From NCBI GenBank assembly GCA_949317995.1, contig OX439044.1, positions 22,640,733-22,704,732 on the forward strand: a stretch of DNA of 64,000 bases, given 5' to 3'. Source of the stretch: Acholoe squamosa. Its lineage: Eukaryota > Annelida > Polychaeta > Phyllodocida > Polynoidae. Below are positions 25,837 through 39,700 of this stretch, one piece after another. Position 1 is the stretch's first letter, and each line of letters starts with the position of its first letter. A program made the translations under genes and the position numbers. A model generated the notes under the pieces. It worked only from the letters and a program-made list of their open reading frames with translations, was not told the origin of the DNA and did no database searches.

Positions 25837-26190
25837 GGCCAAATAAAAAAAAGTTTTTTTTTCCAGTAACCCAACCGACCCTAGCAAAACAGGGGCAAAA
25901 AAAAACTTTTTTTGTGTGTGATTTTGAAGAATTTTGTCTCATTTTTTTCATATTTACAGAAATTTTCATTACTTTTTGAGGATTTTTCCTGTATCCTTTT
26001 CGTGTTCTTCCCCTCTCTCATAGTTGCCATTTTCTCATCATTATTTTACAATGAAATCAAAGAATTTGATACATCCATTGATATGTGCCCTAACATTTCC
26101 TATATAAATGTAAAAAAAAAATCCGACCTACCGACCCTATAGCTCTTTGAGCTATGTTAAATGGAAACACAGCTTTTATTTTTCTTGACC
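25837..26190. mobile_element. GGCCAAA...TTTGGCC inverted-repeat element, copy 1
   Basis: GGCCAAATAAAAAAAAG with CCAGTAACC at the left; CCGACCTACCGACCCTA and GGAAACACAGCTTTT at the right, in the same order as the copy at 32352-33102. AT-rich interior. Confidence 0.5.
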
Positions 26191-27391
26191 TCAGCCATTT
26201 CACATGGGTGCCCCCACTAATAAACGGCAGCTTTGTGGACTCTACCATAATGATCAGGGTCACTATTCAGTGGACAATCTCAATTAATTATTGCTGTTCA
26301 CCAGGGCCAACTTGTGAGATATTCTCCTTGCACCCTTTTGACAAATATCGGCTACTCAGGAGTCCTGTTATAAGCCCTTCAGCATACCGCCACAGTGACC
26401 CTGAGCTACCTCAGACTACCTCTAATCTCAGCCCCTCCCCACCATACGCACAAAAAGAAAGCTAACAAACTGAGAACTCCTCGTTTTGGTCACAATGTAG
26501 ACGACGGTCCGGTATTATCTACTAGGGTCGCCCTTTGCCCTCAGAGCTCCATAAATCTGAGAGGTAAAGAGACGGCCGGTCCTATTCTGACTAGAGAGGG
26601 GCTGACGCTATTTGTGATTTAAAGTTTATGGTAAGTGGATGGCAACCGCGGAATGTGCAACAATGTCGCGCGTGGCCAGTCATGAAAGGTGTTTTCTGTG
26701 GACATTATGGACGTATGGTTAGAGGCAGAGGGATGCATGAATGTAAAGGGTGGGGGTAAAGGGCAGCTCAGCTTGTGGGAGGGATGCTGGGTTCTTGATC
26801 GTAATGATTCGTTAGGACCAAGGATCGATTCAACTGTGGTGCTAGGACAGGATCCAAACATATTCTATATGTGGCTAACTCTGCGGGTTAACTTGTGGGT
26901 ATCAATTAACCTTAGCAAATGTGTATCAGGAATATATTTCTTACATGAATTAATTTCGGCTATGAAAGTGCATTCCTTTTTTAATGTTTTTCAAACCTTT
27001 ACCAAGCTCTGGAAACGTATACGGATAACCTTCTTGTTCACTTTCTTTATTGTTGTTTTGATGCTATATATATAATGTACGTACAGGCCGGGGTAGATAC
27101 CGTTTAAGAGCCAATGGTTTATCCAAATAACACAGGTTTGGTCTCAACGACCCATTCATATAAAATGCGTTTAAGGTCTGAGAACACCAGTGGAAGGTGC
27201 TTTGACACATCACTTAATGTCTTGTGAGATCATTGAATCTGAAATATACGTCGTCGTTGCAGATTGAGATTCAATTTTGCTGCATTTCGCCAGAATTTTC
27301 ATGTTAAATGAATGTTAACACCTCTGATAGATCTACGTGTATATCATTTATCAATATCCATTTTAAGTCATGTTTCCTCTGTCATCCACAG

Positions 27392-27785
27392 GTCTCCCCT
27401 ACCTCCTTTATGCCAACCGGCGGGACGTGCGGCTGGTGGACGCCGGCAACCCCCGGGTTAACACCACCCTGGTGGTGGATGACCTGGAGGATGCCGTGGC
27501 AGTCGATTTCTGCTATTCCGAGTCGTCAGTTTTCTGGTCGGACATCTCCCTGGAGGCCATCAAACGCACCTGGCTGAACGAGTCTCAGCTGACGGTGGAC
27601 GTGGTAACCACAGGCCTGGCCGCCCCTGACGGCATAGCCTGCGACTGGTTGGGCAAAAAGCTCTATTGGACAGACTCGGAGACTAACAGGATAGAATGCA
27701 GCAACCTGGATGGTTCTTACCGCAAGGTGCTCTTCTGGAGGGACCTCGACCAGCCCAGGGCCATTGCTCTCGACCCCATGCATGG
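27392..27785 (+). CDS. LRP6: LRP5/6 exon 2: start of first propeller
   Basis: Acceptor TCCACAG before 27392, donor GTGAGT from 27786. It opens with [16 protein letters not shown], matching the mature N-terminus of LRP5/6, and holds the VFWSD and [12 protein letters not shown] repeats. The first codon is split 1|2, so an upstream exon supplies one base. The last codon (GG|C) is completed by the exon at 47838. An in-frame ATG at 27370 lies before the acceptor and is not taken as the start. Confidence 0.93.
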
Positions 27786-30700
27786 GTGAGTAGGTCTTCA
27801 TGTATGATGTGAAATGTGTAATGTTTAAAGATTGAACTCAAAGTCGTAGACCCGCGTAGACCCTAAAGAAGATGATAACATTCATTCCCCCTCCCCTCTA
27901 CCCTAAATATTTTCTGCAATATTTCGCTTAAAATCTCAAAAACCTTGATACATGTAAAGGGTTAACGATGCATATCCATTAGTACCCAACCAAGTACATG
28001 TAAACTGGACCCAATGATTCATCAAAATATACTGGCACCAGTAGTACTTTTTTTTCATTTGCTGCCAACTATGTAAAATATAAGTCAGGCTGTTTTTTTT
28101 TTGTTTTTTTTTTTTGGCGTAATCTGAGAACTTTTGACATGGGCATACATTTTATTTGCAAAAAAAGGAGCCTCCCGGACAGATTCCCATCATGTAAAGA
28201 AAATTGCGTGGTACCATCCCACACCCATGTCAACAAACAACAGGGCCAGTGGTCTCAGTTAAACGTTCAACAACACGCTATGGCATACATCCATAACACC
28301 TGTTATGACGTGTGCTTGGGAGTAGGAGAGGCTGGGCTACAGCCTTAGTGATTAGGTGGGTGTTAGATCTCAATAGGCTCTTTGTACGTCAACTTGCCTA
28401 ACAATAGAGCGAAGCCTACCAAAACGCCACCGGGCATACAATTCATATAATGTACAGAACGTAGATGCTGAAGGGAGTGTTGAGAGGGTGCATTAGATAC
28501 CCCTACCAGTACCTACTCCTCCTGCCTCCCCTGCCCCTGTGATTATAGTTAATAGTTCTGTTTGTAACGTTGCCCTGTCTGCGAACTTTTTCACATGTCT
28601 CAGGAAGAATCGTGTCATATGGCCAGTAGTATATCCAAGTACATGATCAGTCCCTCCTTCTGACAGTAGATTAAGGAAGACAACATGTACTTTATTGTCA
28701 GTTGGCCATAGCCAACTGACCATTGTTCATTAATGTAGACATCGCCAGGTTTTGTCCGCTGTAGACTTGACCATGGCTTTAGAACCCTTACACCCTTAGC
28801 TCTTGAATATTTTGTGAATTCATAGGATTATACAGGAACTGGCCTAGCCTTTTATTATTGGCTATTAGTGCTAGGACAAAGAAAGTCTACTCACCCTGCA
28901 TACCTATTTTAACCCTTTAAAGCACTGGTGTCTGTTTCTATAATTTAATTGGCGGAAATTAATCATGAAGACCAACTGACATCACAGCTATGCTCTGCCT
29001 TCTTAGATTTCTTATCATTTAAATTTCTTTAAATTTAACAATTATCCCCTCGTAGAAACTTTAAGGCTTTGGCCTGCACCCCCCGGGCGTGCATCCACGG
29101 CTGCATTTGGATTTCTTTGAGGCTGCTTGATCAAGATACTGGAGCTGTTCCCCTGACCAATGACTGGCCTTAGTACACCCACAGTTCCTCGTCATTTCCA
29201 TGGCACCAATGTAGTGTTAGTGGGTATACTCACCAGCACTGTATTGGCACATGCCCTTGTCAGGGCTGCATTCATGTACTACGGTGTCCATACTGCAATA
29301 AAGTAATGTATATCATTTACAGGTCGAAGTATACAAAGTGTCTTAAAGGGGAAAATATCCCCAGGATGTTTACGTGCTTTTTGACAGTGTGCATACATTA
29401 AGGAGGGCTCTGGGGATGTAAAGAGTATACAAGGTCATCAATCCAACCCTGTGAAACATTTTCAATGAAGACAACTGACATATATGAAATTGGTGGACGT
29501 TGGTGTCATTCTAAATTGTCATATACTTCAGACAGGCCGAACTCCGGGGTCGGCTGGAGCACAGTAAAAGAAGGGGCCCTGGGCAATAACTTGAAAATCG
29601 GTGCTGAAGTTATAATCGCATCAGCGAAATCAGTGATGGTTGGACACACTTTATAGCTTGAACGAAAATATGCCATGCCCTTTAGACTTGTGGTAAGTTG
29701 TACATGTAGTTGCCTCATGTGAATGTTTACCAAGACAATTTCATGAAGGTAACTTGACGGCTCTACTTCTCTCATAGCCTGTGCCACAATTGACAATATA
29801 CAACATGTTCTTTACATTACAACCTCGCAAATTTATGGTCTAGGACCATAGCCCATGCTTGGGAGAGCCTGTATCCTACAAGATCAGTGCCATCTGCATA
29901 GACTGGTGCTATTTAGGTACAGGTACTTGGTGCTGTGTGTCATTGACAAGATACTGGGAACTAACGGGGACGGATCATCCCACCTGACCTCTGAGCCTCC
30001 ACCCACACCTGGGGGCACTGGGTCATCTAGTACATGTACCTGAATTACACCAAACGTACGCCAAACACCAGCTACTTGTGTCAGGGATGACATTTTGTGA
30101 CGTCATGCCACATGCAGTATACCAACCAAATCGACGCCTATTTTATACCTGGGCCTATCCCACAGGTATACCAGTAAGAAAATGACCCCTGTTTCAGTAT
30201 ATAGAATAGAAAAATACGCAATGGCCACATTTACTACTTCTCAATCTGACTCATTTTAATTGAATATTACTATAGGAAGCTTGGATGTCATCTCAGTAAA
30301 GGTGAAATTCTATCAACAGACATTTCACGCTCTTCGGTGCAAATAATGAAGCATTTCGTAGTGCAGGGAAAATTAGAATTTAAAATAAAAAATAGTGATA
30401 AAGGTGATGACTGTTTTGGAAGCCTTAGGTTCTTGGTAGGAGCAGACCACAATTGGGTGACCTTGTCAAAGACCTTGTCACAGAGTGTGCACCTGAACAG
30501 TGAGCACCCTCTTATCGGTCCACGACCATGCACAGGTAAATAACCACCTACCTGACCCCAGACTGTTACATGTAGTTACTCTGGTTACTAGTTGTAAGTG
30601 ACTCATGGTAAGTACACTGGCAGATGAGTTGCCAAGCTGACGTGCGGTCTGGGCAGACGACATTTAATAACATGATTGGTCACGCATCTCTAAATTCTGA

Positions 30701-33700
30701 AACCGACACCATACTTCCAATTTCGAAATCTGAGGATTCTACTTTCCTCTTTAGTAACATAATATGTGATATTATGTTACAAATATTTATTGCAAGGATT
30801 TAGTAGTCCTAAGGTAATGGTACTACTATTTCCAATAAGTGACCAGGTAATATGTGACATATCTTGCAGCATATGTTCCGGTTGAGCCAAACGAATGTGC
30901 TCGAAATGTTAGTCTTTTCAACATTAGGCTGAAAGTATACTAGTGTTGAATGCTCATATATGGATGGCAAGACAGCCCAAGTGATTGATTATCATATTAT
31001 AGATATTGTAGAGTTGTATGTCATATGAACTTGATGATCCGTGTGGATGTTGTAGCAATCAAATCTAAGAATACATTTGAGGGTCTGGTCCAGCCAACTT
31101 CCCATTAGCAGGGAGACCACTGTACTTGATTTTTTTTCGGTTGATGGGAATGAAAATAATCAGAACTCAAAGTCATTTGTTGTTGGCTGGCTATTGAAGA
31201 GGCCCCCCAACAGCGACCCTCAAGTATTTGACTTCTCTGTTAGCAAAACCTCATTAGAAAGTAGAAGGTTCATTTTGCAGTGACACTCTCATGTGTACGT
31301 GATTCTCGCCATTCAATACATGCTAGTCAGGTTAGAGAAGTCGTTTCTCTCATCCAATTATCCTTGCTGCATTCACAGAATAGACGGAGCAAATAAAAAG
31401 AGAAGAAACTACCTCAGGCAGGAGGTATGCAGACATCCTATCCATCCTATAGAGATGAAGATGTAACCTGAGAGTGTGTTTAGCACGGGGACCTGTCTGA
31501 GGCCCTGGTGAAGTCCTGGTTAACTAGGTCCACACCCAGCCATGCATGCCCGCTTCTCCACACCTCCTTGTATCTATTCACCTTTTTCTCCCACATATCT
31601 GTCAGGTTTTTGTAGGCATTTTCTCCCACATATGTCACTTTTTTGTAGCTTACAATGTGCCTGTTAGACAACAGCTACGTGAACAGGAGCAGATCATGTG
31701 CCCTCCAACTCGACAAACGCGCGTGCTGTTTACATACATCCTCGTTATCCAAACTTCCCTATGGGGTCAGATTAGTGGGGAAAAGTGAATCAGTTATGAC
31801 GGAATGCACTCTGAGGAAACAGGGGACTCGACCTAGTTGTGATGATGAACATGGGTGGGTACAAAAAGGGGACTTGGTCTAGCTTCAGGATTCTATATGA
31901 TAGGTTGTAATAACATAAGGCCATGCTTGATGATTTCATTCAGTAACTTTGGTCATGTACTTAGAAATGTTCACGGGCTTCCCTAGCCCACTTAAAAGGG
32001 TCTGTATCTTCTCTTTGCTATCCCCTCAGGATGTGTGTGGTGCACATATGCGTGGGCACTGACACATTCCTCTACGAATTGTGTAATGTAGTTCTCGCCA
32101 TGAATATGACCTTAGTTGTCGAAATGGCGTTAAACATCTATTACTCACTCACTCACTAGAAATGTTCACATGAGGGGTACGGGTACCTGGTATGCCCTAA
32201 CATGTCCACCCGGGCATGTGCGAACTTTGTACAATAGTGTTGTTTAGGTGAGCACTCAAACATGCCATTTCATAGGAACATAAGGACCTGGATGATGAAG
32301 CATTACTGAACACATTATAAAAATGGTTCTTGTAGCTGCATTGTAGACCAAGGCCAAAAAAAAAAAAAAAGGTTTGTTTCCGGTCACCCGACCGTCCTCA
32401 GCTAAATAGGGCCGACCTCAGAATTTTTTTAAGATTTTTTAAATTTTTTACTGATTTTTTAAAGATTTTTTGAAGATTTTTTCAAAATTTTCGAACATTC
32501 TCTTCCAAAATTGTTATTCGATATTTAGAGACATATTTCCCAATGGTTTTTTAATATTACATGCAGGAAATGAACTTTTCTAACATCCACCAGCAGGGTT
32601 CTCCGCAGAATGTAAAATCACACCGTAAAATCCTGCAGCGAGATGGCGTAAAATTTCATTTGGTAAGCTCCTAAGCCTTTGACAGCTAAGGTCATATTCA
32701 TGGCGAGAACTACATTAGTTTCACAGAGGAATGTGTCAGTGCCCGGGCATATGTGCACCACACAACAAAGAAATTAAAAGTATTTTCATAAATATGGCCA
32801 TAACTTCTGTTCTAATTGGCCGATTTGCAAAATTCAAAAACCTATATGAAGCTAAAATGACACCGGCGGTGATTCTGAGATGAAATCACACCGGCGGCAG
32901 TAAAAATCACGCCGGCGGCCCACCGGCGTCATTACAGTGTCAGGAGAACCCTGCACCAGTGAAAACTCAGGAAAGAATGATTATAAATATGAGACTGTGG
33001 ACCAAAAAAAAAAAAAAAAATTAAAAAAAAAAAATCCGACCTACCTACCGTACCTCAACTTTTTGGACCATGTTACCGGAAACAAAGCTTTTTTTTTTGG
33101 CCCAATCACTGTACTGGTATGTAGAGTGTAATACCTGCCAGATGGACGCTAATATGATGTCTCTACCAGCGATGACTCTACATTCCTTGTAGACTAATCT
33201 GTTCGGTACTTTTTGTTCTCAAACTAGAAGAGCAGCCTCTCTCTATATGTTAAATAGGTTTGCCATTCACTATAATAGACTGAATCTGCCTCATAGTTTC
33301 TTCCTACATGACTCTGTGGTAGACTATGTAACCACTCTATACACCAGAGGCATGTGTCTATTGGCAGGCTGCCCATCTGGGGACGAGGGTACTATCCCAG
33401 GGGTACAACCTTGGGCCTGTTAGCCATGTTACTACTGGCGGTCACCTGGCACCTCACCAACACCCCACCCTAGTAAGATGCCCTGCTAGCTTCTGGTTCA
33501 AGACAGATATATAGGGCACGGGTATGTAACCCTGGTATGATGCCCTGCTAGCTTCAGGTTCAGGACAGATATATAGGGCACGGGTATGTAACAATAGTAT
33601 GATGCCCTGCTAGCTTCTGGTTCAAGACAGATATATAGGGCACGTGTATGTAACCCTGGTATGATTCCCTACTAGCTTCTGGTTCAGGACAGATATATAG

Positions 33701-36700
33701 GGCATGTGTATGTAACCCTAGTATGATTCCCTACTAGCTTCTGGTTCAGGACAGATATATAGGGCATGTGTATGTAACCCTGGTATGATTCCCTACTAGC
33801 TTCTGGTTCAGGACAGATATATAGGGCATGTGTATGTAACCCTGGTATGATTCCCTACTAGCTTCTGGTTCAGGACAGATATATAGGGCATGTGTATGTA
33901 ACCCTAGTATGATTCCCTACTAGCTTCTGGTTCAGGACAGATATATAGGGCATGTGTATGTAACCCTGGTATGATTCCCTACTAGCTTCTGGTTCAGGAC
34001 AGATATATAGGGCACATGTATGTAACCCTGGTATGATGCCCTGCTAGCTTCTGGTTCAGGACAGATATATAGGGCACGTTTATGTAACCCTAGTATGATG
34101 CCCTGCTAGCTTCTGGTTCAGGACAGATATATAGGGCACGGGTATGTAAGGGTCAGATGTAACCCTTTAAATGTAACTTATGGAAGGAAAAAGTCATTCG
34201 GTGTTATAATTTTTTTGCACAGTTGTGCATTGCTGTGCAAATTCCACTAAAACTAAAAAGTATACCAATATCATGCCCCCCCCCCTCGCTGCTTATATAT
34301 ATTTGCTTCCTCATTATGATAATAAAGTCAGCAGTGCATGAAGTCAAAATCATATATGGGTAATGTCTACTTGTATATTGATGACACACCGCTAAAAATA
34401 TTTTTCTTGGAATCTTAAATAATCTTACCTGATGGACTAAACTACCAGTTTTAAGATTTTTAATTTTCTTAAAACTGGTAGTTTTGTCCGCCACGTAAAA
34501 TTAAATCAAGAAAAATATTTTAAGCTGTGCATGCTTTATCAAAATACATTAACAAAAAAACAATAATGGTAAAGACACCCATGCCTGTGGGTATAGGGGT
34601 CGTCCATTCCCACCACATATACGTCACACCCCCACTACCAGCACCAGGAGACCCATATGTACGTTTAGAGTGACGAATGAAGGGTTATTTACCACCCCAT
34701 GAGTGGAAGGTAATACCCATGCTCATTACTCGTCGTAATGACCTATGCCTTGTTGAAGTACACAGAAGTCTGTCTAAGCACCGGGTCTTTGAATGAGCGG
34801 TAGCCTTGAATAAGAGCCGGGGGCACGATGGAATTTAAATTTAAATTTGCACTTAAAACTTTGTGAATAGGCGCCAGTCTTGTAAGGGCTGGGGATGATT
34901 TTCATAGTTTATTTGACTTCAACAAACCGGGTACGAGTTGAACTTACAGTATGCATCCTTTCATTAATGCAAGATGGGAAAAATGAAGGAAGTTGTGGCA
35001 TATCCCCCTGTTAATACCGGGTATTGCAGAAAATTGATACATGTGTATTTATAATCTCTAGGCTTGTGACTGACACTCGTTTAAACTAGGATAAGACAGA
35101 GGTAATATTTGCCCCCATGTTTTGAATTGTCCAGGGTCGATACGAGTACTATTCTGTGATTAATAGCCACACCATGCTGCTGACACTGCTTTTAATTTGT
35201 TTAATTGAGAATCGCGTGACGTCCTACAACGTGATGTGGCCATGTAATTAGACACTACAGGTAACATTCAGATGTAGATCTCTTTGTCTTGATTGTTGGT
35301 CCTAGTTTACACTGTCTGTACCTTCTTTTTCCTATTGAAAGAAAATGATTGATAAGGACAAATTTGCTGACACATGGCAGTACTCTGTGATCATAGTTAC
35401 GCACAAACTTTAATCAATTGCTAAACTGATTAAGTACTAAATATCACGACATGTGTAATTAAAACAGAACAGTTAGTGGAAAACAGACCCGTCATTCCAG
35501 TAAGACCTGGCATGAGTATATTTGTAATTGATGAAGAAATGCATACAAATGATGGAATGTATCCCCATGTTTTCTTAACATATAGTCCCTGGACCTTCGA
35601 ATCGCTTTCAACGTCACAATGGTCAGTCCAGACGATGGTACACTGTGTATATCAAAGTCATCAGCCCAAAGTCTGGGTGCGCTTATAGGCGATATATTTT
35701 CTGATATAGGACAATACTTTCAGTAAATTTCAAAATTTAACCGCATGTGTTGTTAAATTTCCTCAACCCCGGGTGCACCATTCTAGCAAGTCATATGCAC
35801 GATCTTGCAGTCTTGCAATGCACAAACGTAGCACTTGAAGCAATCTGACAACTATACTTAGACATTCCCAGTCGGGGGCACTCTTCTATAGATGATGCTC
35901 AGAGCTACATGGTGAATTAATGTAAACTCTCAGAGTTTAGTACCGAGTAGGTAGGGGTCGAGTAGATGGCGTTTTGCAGGACTGGCAGGCGACAGGTGTT
36001 TCTATAAGTAATAAGCAGGGGAATGATATTGAGGGTTAATATAGTGAACTGTGATTTGGATTGGTTTTGGGGCTACACTAACGCTGTGGCCCCAGGGTGT
36101 ATGATGTAGAGGGTTAAACCTGGGGTTAATTCACTGAGACACCACCAGGTGGTGTTCTGACCTTCTCTCTGACAGGTTTTTCAGCACGTGAGCTCCACGT
36201 GAGACATGTAAATCATACACATACCATTTTCTGCACGTATGGAAGATAACATGTGTATATCCAAACATATTGTTGAGACATCGGCATAACCTTTGTGGGA
36301 TGGTGAGATATAACAAATTTAGTCTGAGAGATCCATTTCCAGAGAGTATTCACAGGTTTCCCTATTTTAAGGAATTTTCAGGTTTCAAAGACCTAAAAGT
36401 TTGAATCGTATACAAAACCTATGTTTAGGGTGTCCTAATGGAGAATTTCAGGGATTTTTGTACCCAGTGACTTTCATCCGACACAGACCAAACAGAACTG
36501 TGTCTAACCACAGTATACTAATAAAATCAGTTGACATCGATCCTTTCCATTCGCCATTTCTTTGATATTTTTTCCATAGGTAGTTTTAAATGGTAAATAG
36601 CCAATGAATTTTCCAAGAGGTTTATAGTACTTCCATTTATCGACTTTTTTTTGTGTACGTTTCTTTCACAATCAAAGCACAAGTGAAAAAAAGGATCACC

Positions 36701-39700
36701 TTCGTTATGTAATAATGCATTATAATTATCATCGAAGAATTGGAGTACGATTTTGATGAAATTCATGTATTATGTACTGATACGAAAATCAAGAAATTGG
36801 CAAAAAAATACGAATTTTGAACTTAGAAGAAGTGGGCCCTGCGTATGTGACCACACCAGTACTTTCACTAGATAGGTGTACACAGTGCGCACTTACTAGT
36901 ATTGGTATACTTACCAGGTACGGTTGTATCAACTAGCATATACCGAGTTAAGGTACAGATCCACTGCCGCGAGTTACTTGCGAATTGTAGTCTTGTGTGC
37001 CTACTCGCAGAAAACCTTTCACCAGTGGATCAGCTGCTGCGACTACGTACATGCGACGTTGGTGCGGCCTGCGACTAGATTCGCAGAAATCTAAATAATT
37101 TGATATTTGCGACTGCTCTGCGACAAGACACGCACGAGTGCAATTCGCAAGAAATTCACGGCAGTGGATCCCTAGCTCTAGCGCATTGTCCAATGGGCGC
37201 GGTTATTGCTGAATCTGGTTACCAGCTCTTATCACTGATAACAGTTAGCTGATCGGTACCACTGCCCCCGAGAGGACCGCAGTGAATAGTTGGTGTTATT
37301 TTATTGGCTGATAATTAAACCAGCTAAGTCGGTTAACAGGTAACACAAGAAAACTGCTAATGGCATTAGCATATTAGGCTATGGAGGCCGCCATCTTGGT
37401 TAGGCCCCCGACTCTTATCTTAATCTCCCACCCATTGTTTCAGGTGTGAAGTAAGGTGATAACCCTGATAGGGAGACAATGCCCTGATTGGCTCACCTCT
37501 TTCATTATAATTATTTAATCTATTTCTAGATCATCTACTTAAAGTTGTTGATACATATAATTTATATAAAAAATCCTATGGATAGTAATTAATTGGCAGG
37601 TTTTCAAACTAGACTATACAAAGAGGCCAAATGATGATCTAGCCCCCGACTACATAAGCCACCTAGATGATTTCCTTAGTACTAGCAATGTGCTAGTCCC
37701 GTTATATCAGTTGGAATATGACCTGAGTGCCAATGCCCACACCCACCACATCAGTCCCTATACCCACCGTTTATCTACCCCATACAGCCAACCTCACCGC
37801 TCTGGCTGCCAATTTACAGGGATCTAGAAGCAGACGACATTTCCCCAGACCATGTCTTATTGTTCACAGCCTCCTCTGTGTCCCTCTTCCCACGCCCAGC
37901 ACCGCCCCACCCTGCCCCTACACCACGATAACATATCCGCCTTTTCATGCCAACCTGGCAAAGCGTGTCCCTCAGGTGACAGTAAAATGCAGCTACCCCA
38001 GGAAACCACAAACGGATCCTGGCGTCTGCTCGTGGGAGCCTGCGCTGGTGCTGTGCTAAACGCTGGGTTAGTAGGGGTACCAGTGCCACATAAAAGCTTG
38101 ATTGACATGCCTCACCTCTGGCCCCTTATTGGTGTGGGTTGTTATGAGGTAGTTGTATAGAAATGTTCCTTTTTGTCAAGGCTCACGTAATACAGGTGGC
38201 AGCCTCTATAAAAGCGTGTCGTTGTTGATGACTGTGATTTATGAGTCGGTGATGGTCGTAATAAAACACCACAGTTTAGTCTGTCATCATAAGGGAAATA
38301 ACTGCATTCTCCCATAGATGGTCTTGTTGTTCAGGGTAAGATAAACGGGTAGGTGTAAACGGCAATTTACTTTGGAATTTTGAGATAAAACGTTACGAGG
38401 AAAGAGCACCATCCATCATAATAAACATGCGTCATATCTGTTGTTGGTTTTTATGGGAAAGGAGATATGGGCGCCTTAATAAATTCATCTGAAAACTCAG
38501 GTTCAACATCTAGGCTAATAAGCGCTTTGTGAATACACATTGAAATGGAAGCGTAGTAAAATCAATCTATGTCATGACTAATCACCCTACCAAACCAAAG
38601 TTTAATACTCATAGACCCTTGGATCTAGAAATCAGTATCCTGGAATCATGTACACCCCAGTTCTATTATTGGTTGTAGTGCGCCGTGTTTACCGTTTAGC
38701 ACCATGCTTACCGTTTAGCACCATGTTAGAATATGCCGTCTGTCTGACATCCCCTAATACCATCCCCCTGTCGGTCCTAGTAGGAAAACACCTGAGAATA
38801 GGTTCTAAGGGGTACAGCACAGGTGAGCCTTTGAAGTGGCCGCCTGTTGACGTAGGGACAGGTGAGGGGATGTGCAGGTGGGCAGGGGGTGAGGAGGGCA
38901 GGTCACAAGTAGGTGAGCAGCAAGCCCTGCTAACAGCCATGTTAGTGCTAGCATTAAGCATCCAATGCAGTGGTGTTTTACAGCTGGGATTATCTTGGGC
39001 TGACACATTTCTAACCTGGTATCCGGGCAGTAACGCAGACTGTGAAGTGTAGACCTACAGAACACAGGCGGGCCTTCAGTCTACCACATTTCTAGAATGA
39101 TACCGGGGTAGTAGAATTTGGGTTTCTCAAATGCCAATATTTTACACACTTCATTTCTTCAATCGTATACTGTTTGTTCACTTTCACTTAAGTTTAGAAA
39201 ATTACTCCCATATCCAGCTCAATACACATAATATGCTGTATAATACAGTTGGGTGATTCTATCTGAATAATGTGATTAAACAGGTCATTACCCTTTCCAT
39301 TTCTGAAAAAAAGATAATAGATATCATGACTGTAATGTGAATCCCAAATACGTGTGATAAGAGTTAGTGTTATGACGTCAATACAGTGATTTATTGGTGT
39401 TTGTCAGAGTGAAGTTCCTAGTTCTAGACATTCCAACCAAACTTATGCTCTGATAACAGAATAGGGCAGGGTCAGGGATGAAAGGATGGATATTTCAAAG
39501 GAAGTCACCAGAAAAAAAAGAAGAAAAAGCAACAAAAACCTACTAAAAACATATACCGTATTCGACCTAATTGGCGCACTGTGCGATTAAAAAATATCCC
39601 AAATGTATATCCAGTAGTTAAGAGTTTAATTAGGCTTAAAAACCTGAAAATTTTGGGTAGTTTCTAGTTTGAAAAATGGCCAAAAAGAGGGTGTGTGCGC

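Larger units (their letters stand above)
24806..27391. other. Non-coding sequence before LRP5/6 exon 2
   Basis: Apart from the two inverted-repeat elements at 25660 and 25837, no feature found. The polypyrimidine acceptor at 27378-27391 shows that the part next to exon 2 is intron 1. The signal-peptide exon was searched for and not identified. Confidence 0.5.

Noticed and set aside
27370..27391. In-frame ATG just upstream of exon 2 as the LRP5/6 start
   Set aside because: It precedes a good acceptor (TCCACAG), gives MFPLSSTG rather than a signal peptide, and the family has a separate first exon joined in this phase.
33469..34150. CRISPR-like array
   Set aside because: Units are contiguous with no unique spacers; this is a eukaryotic minisatellite in an intron.
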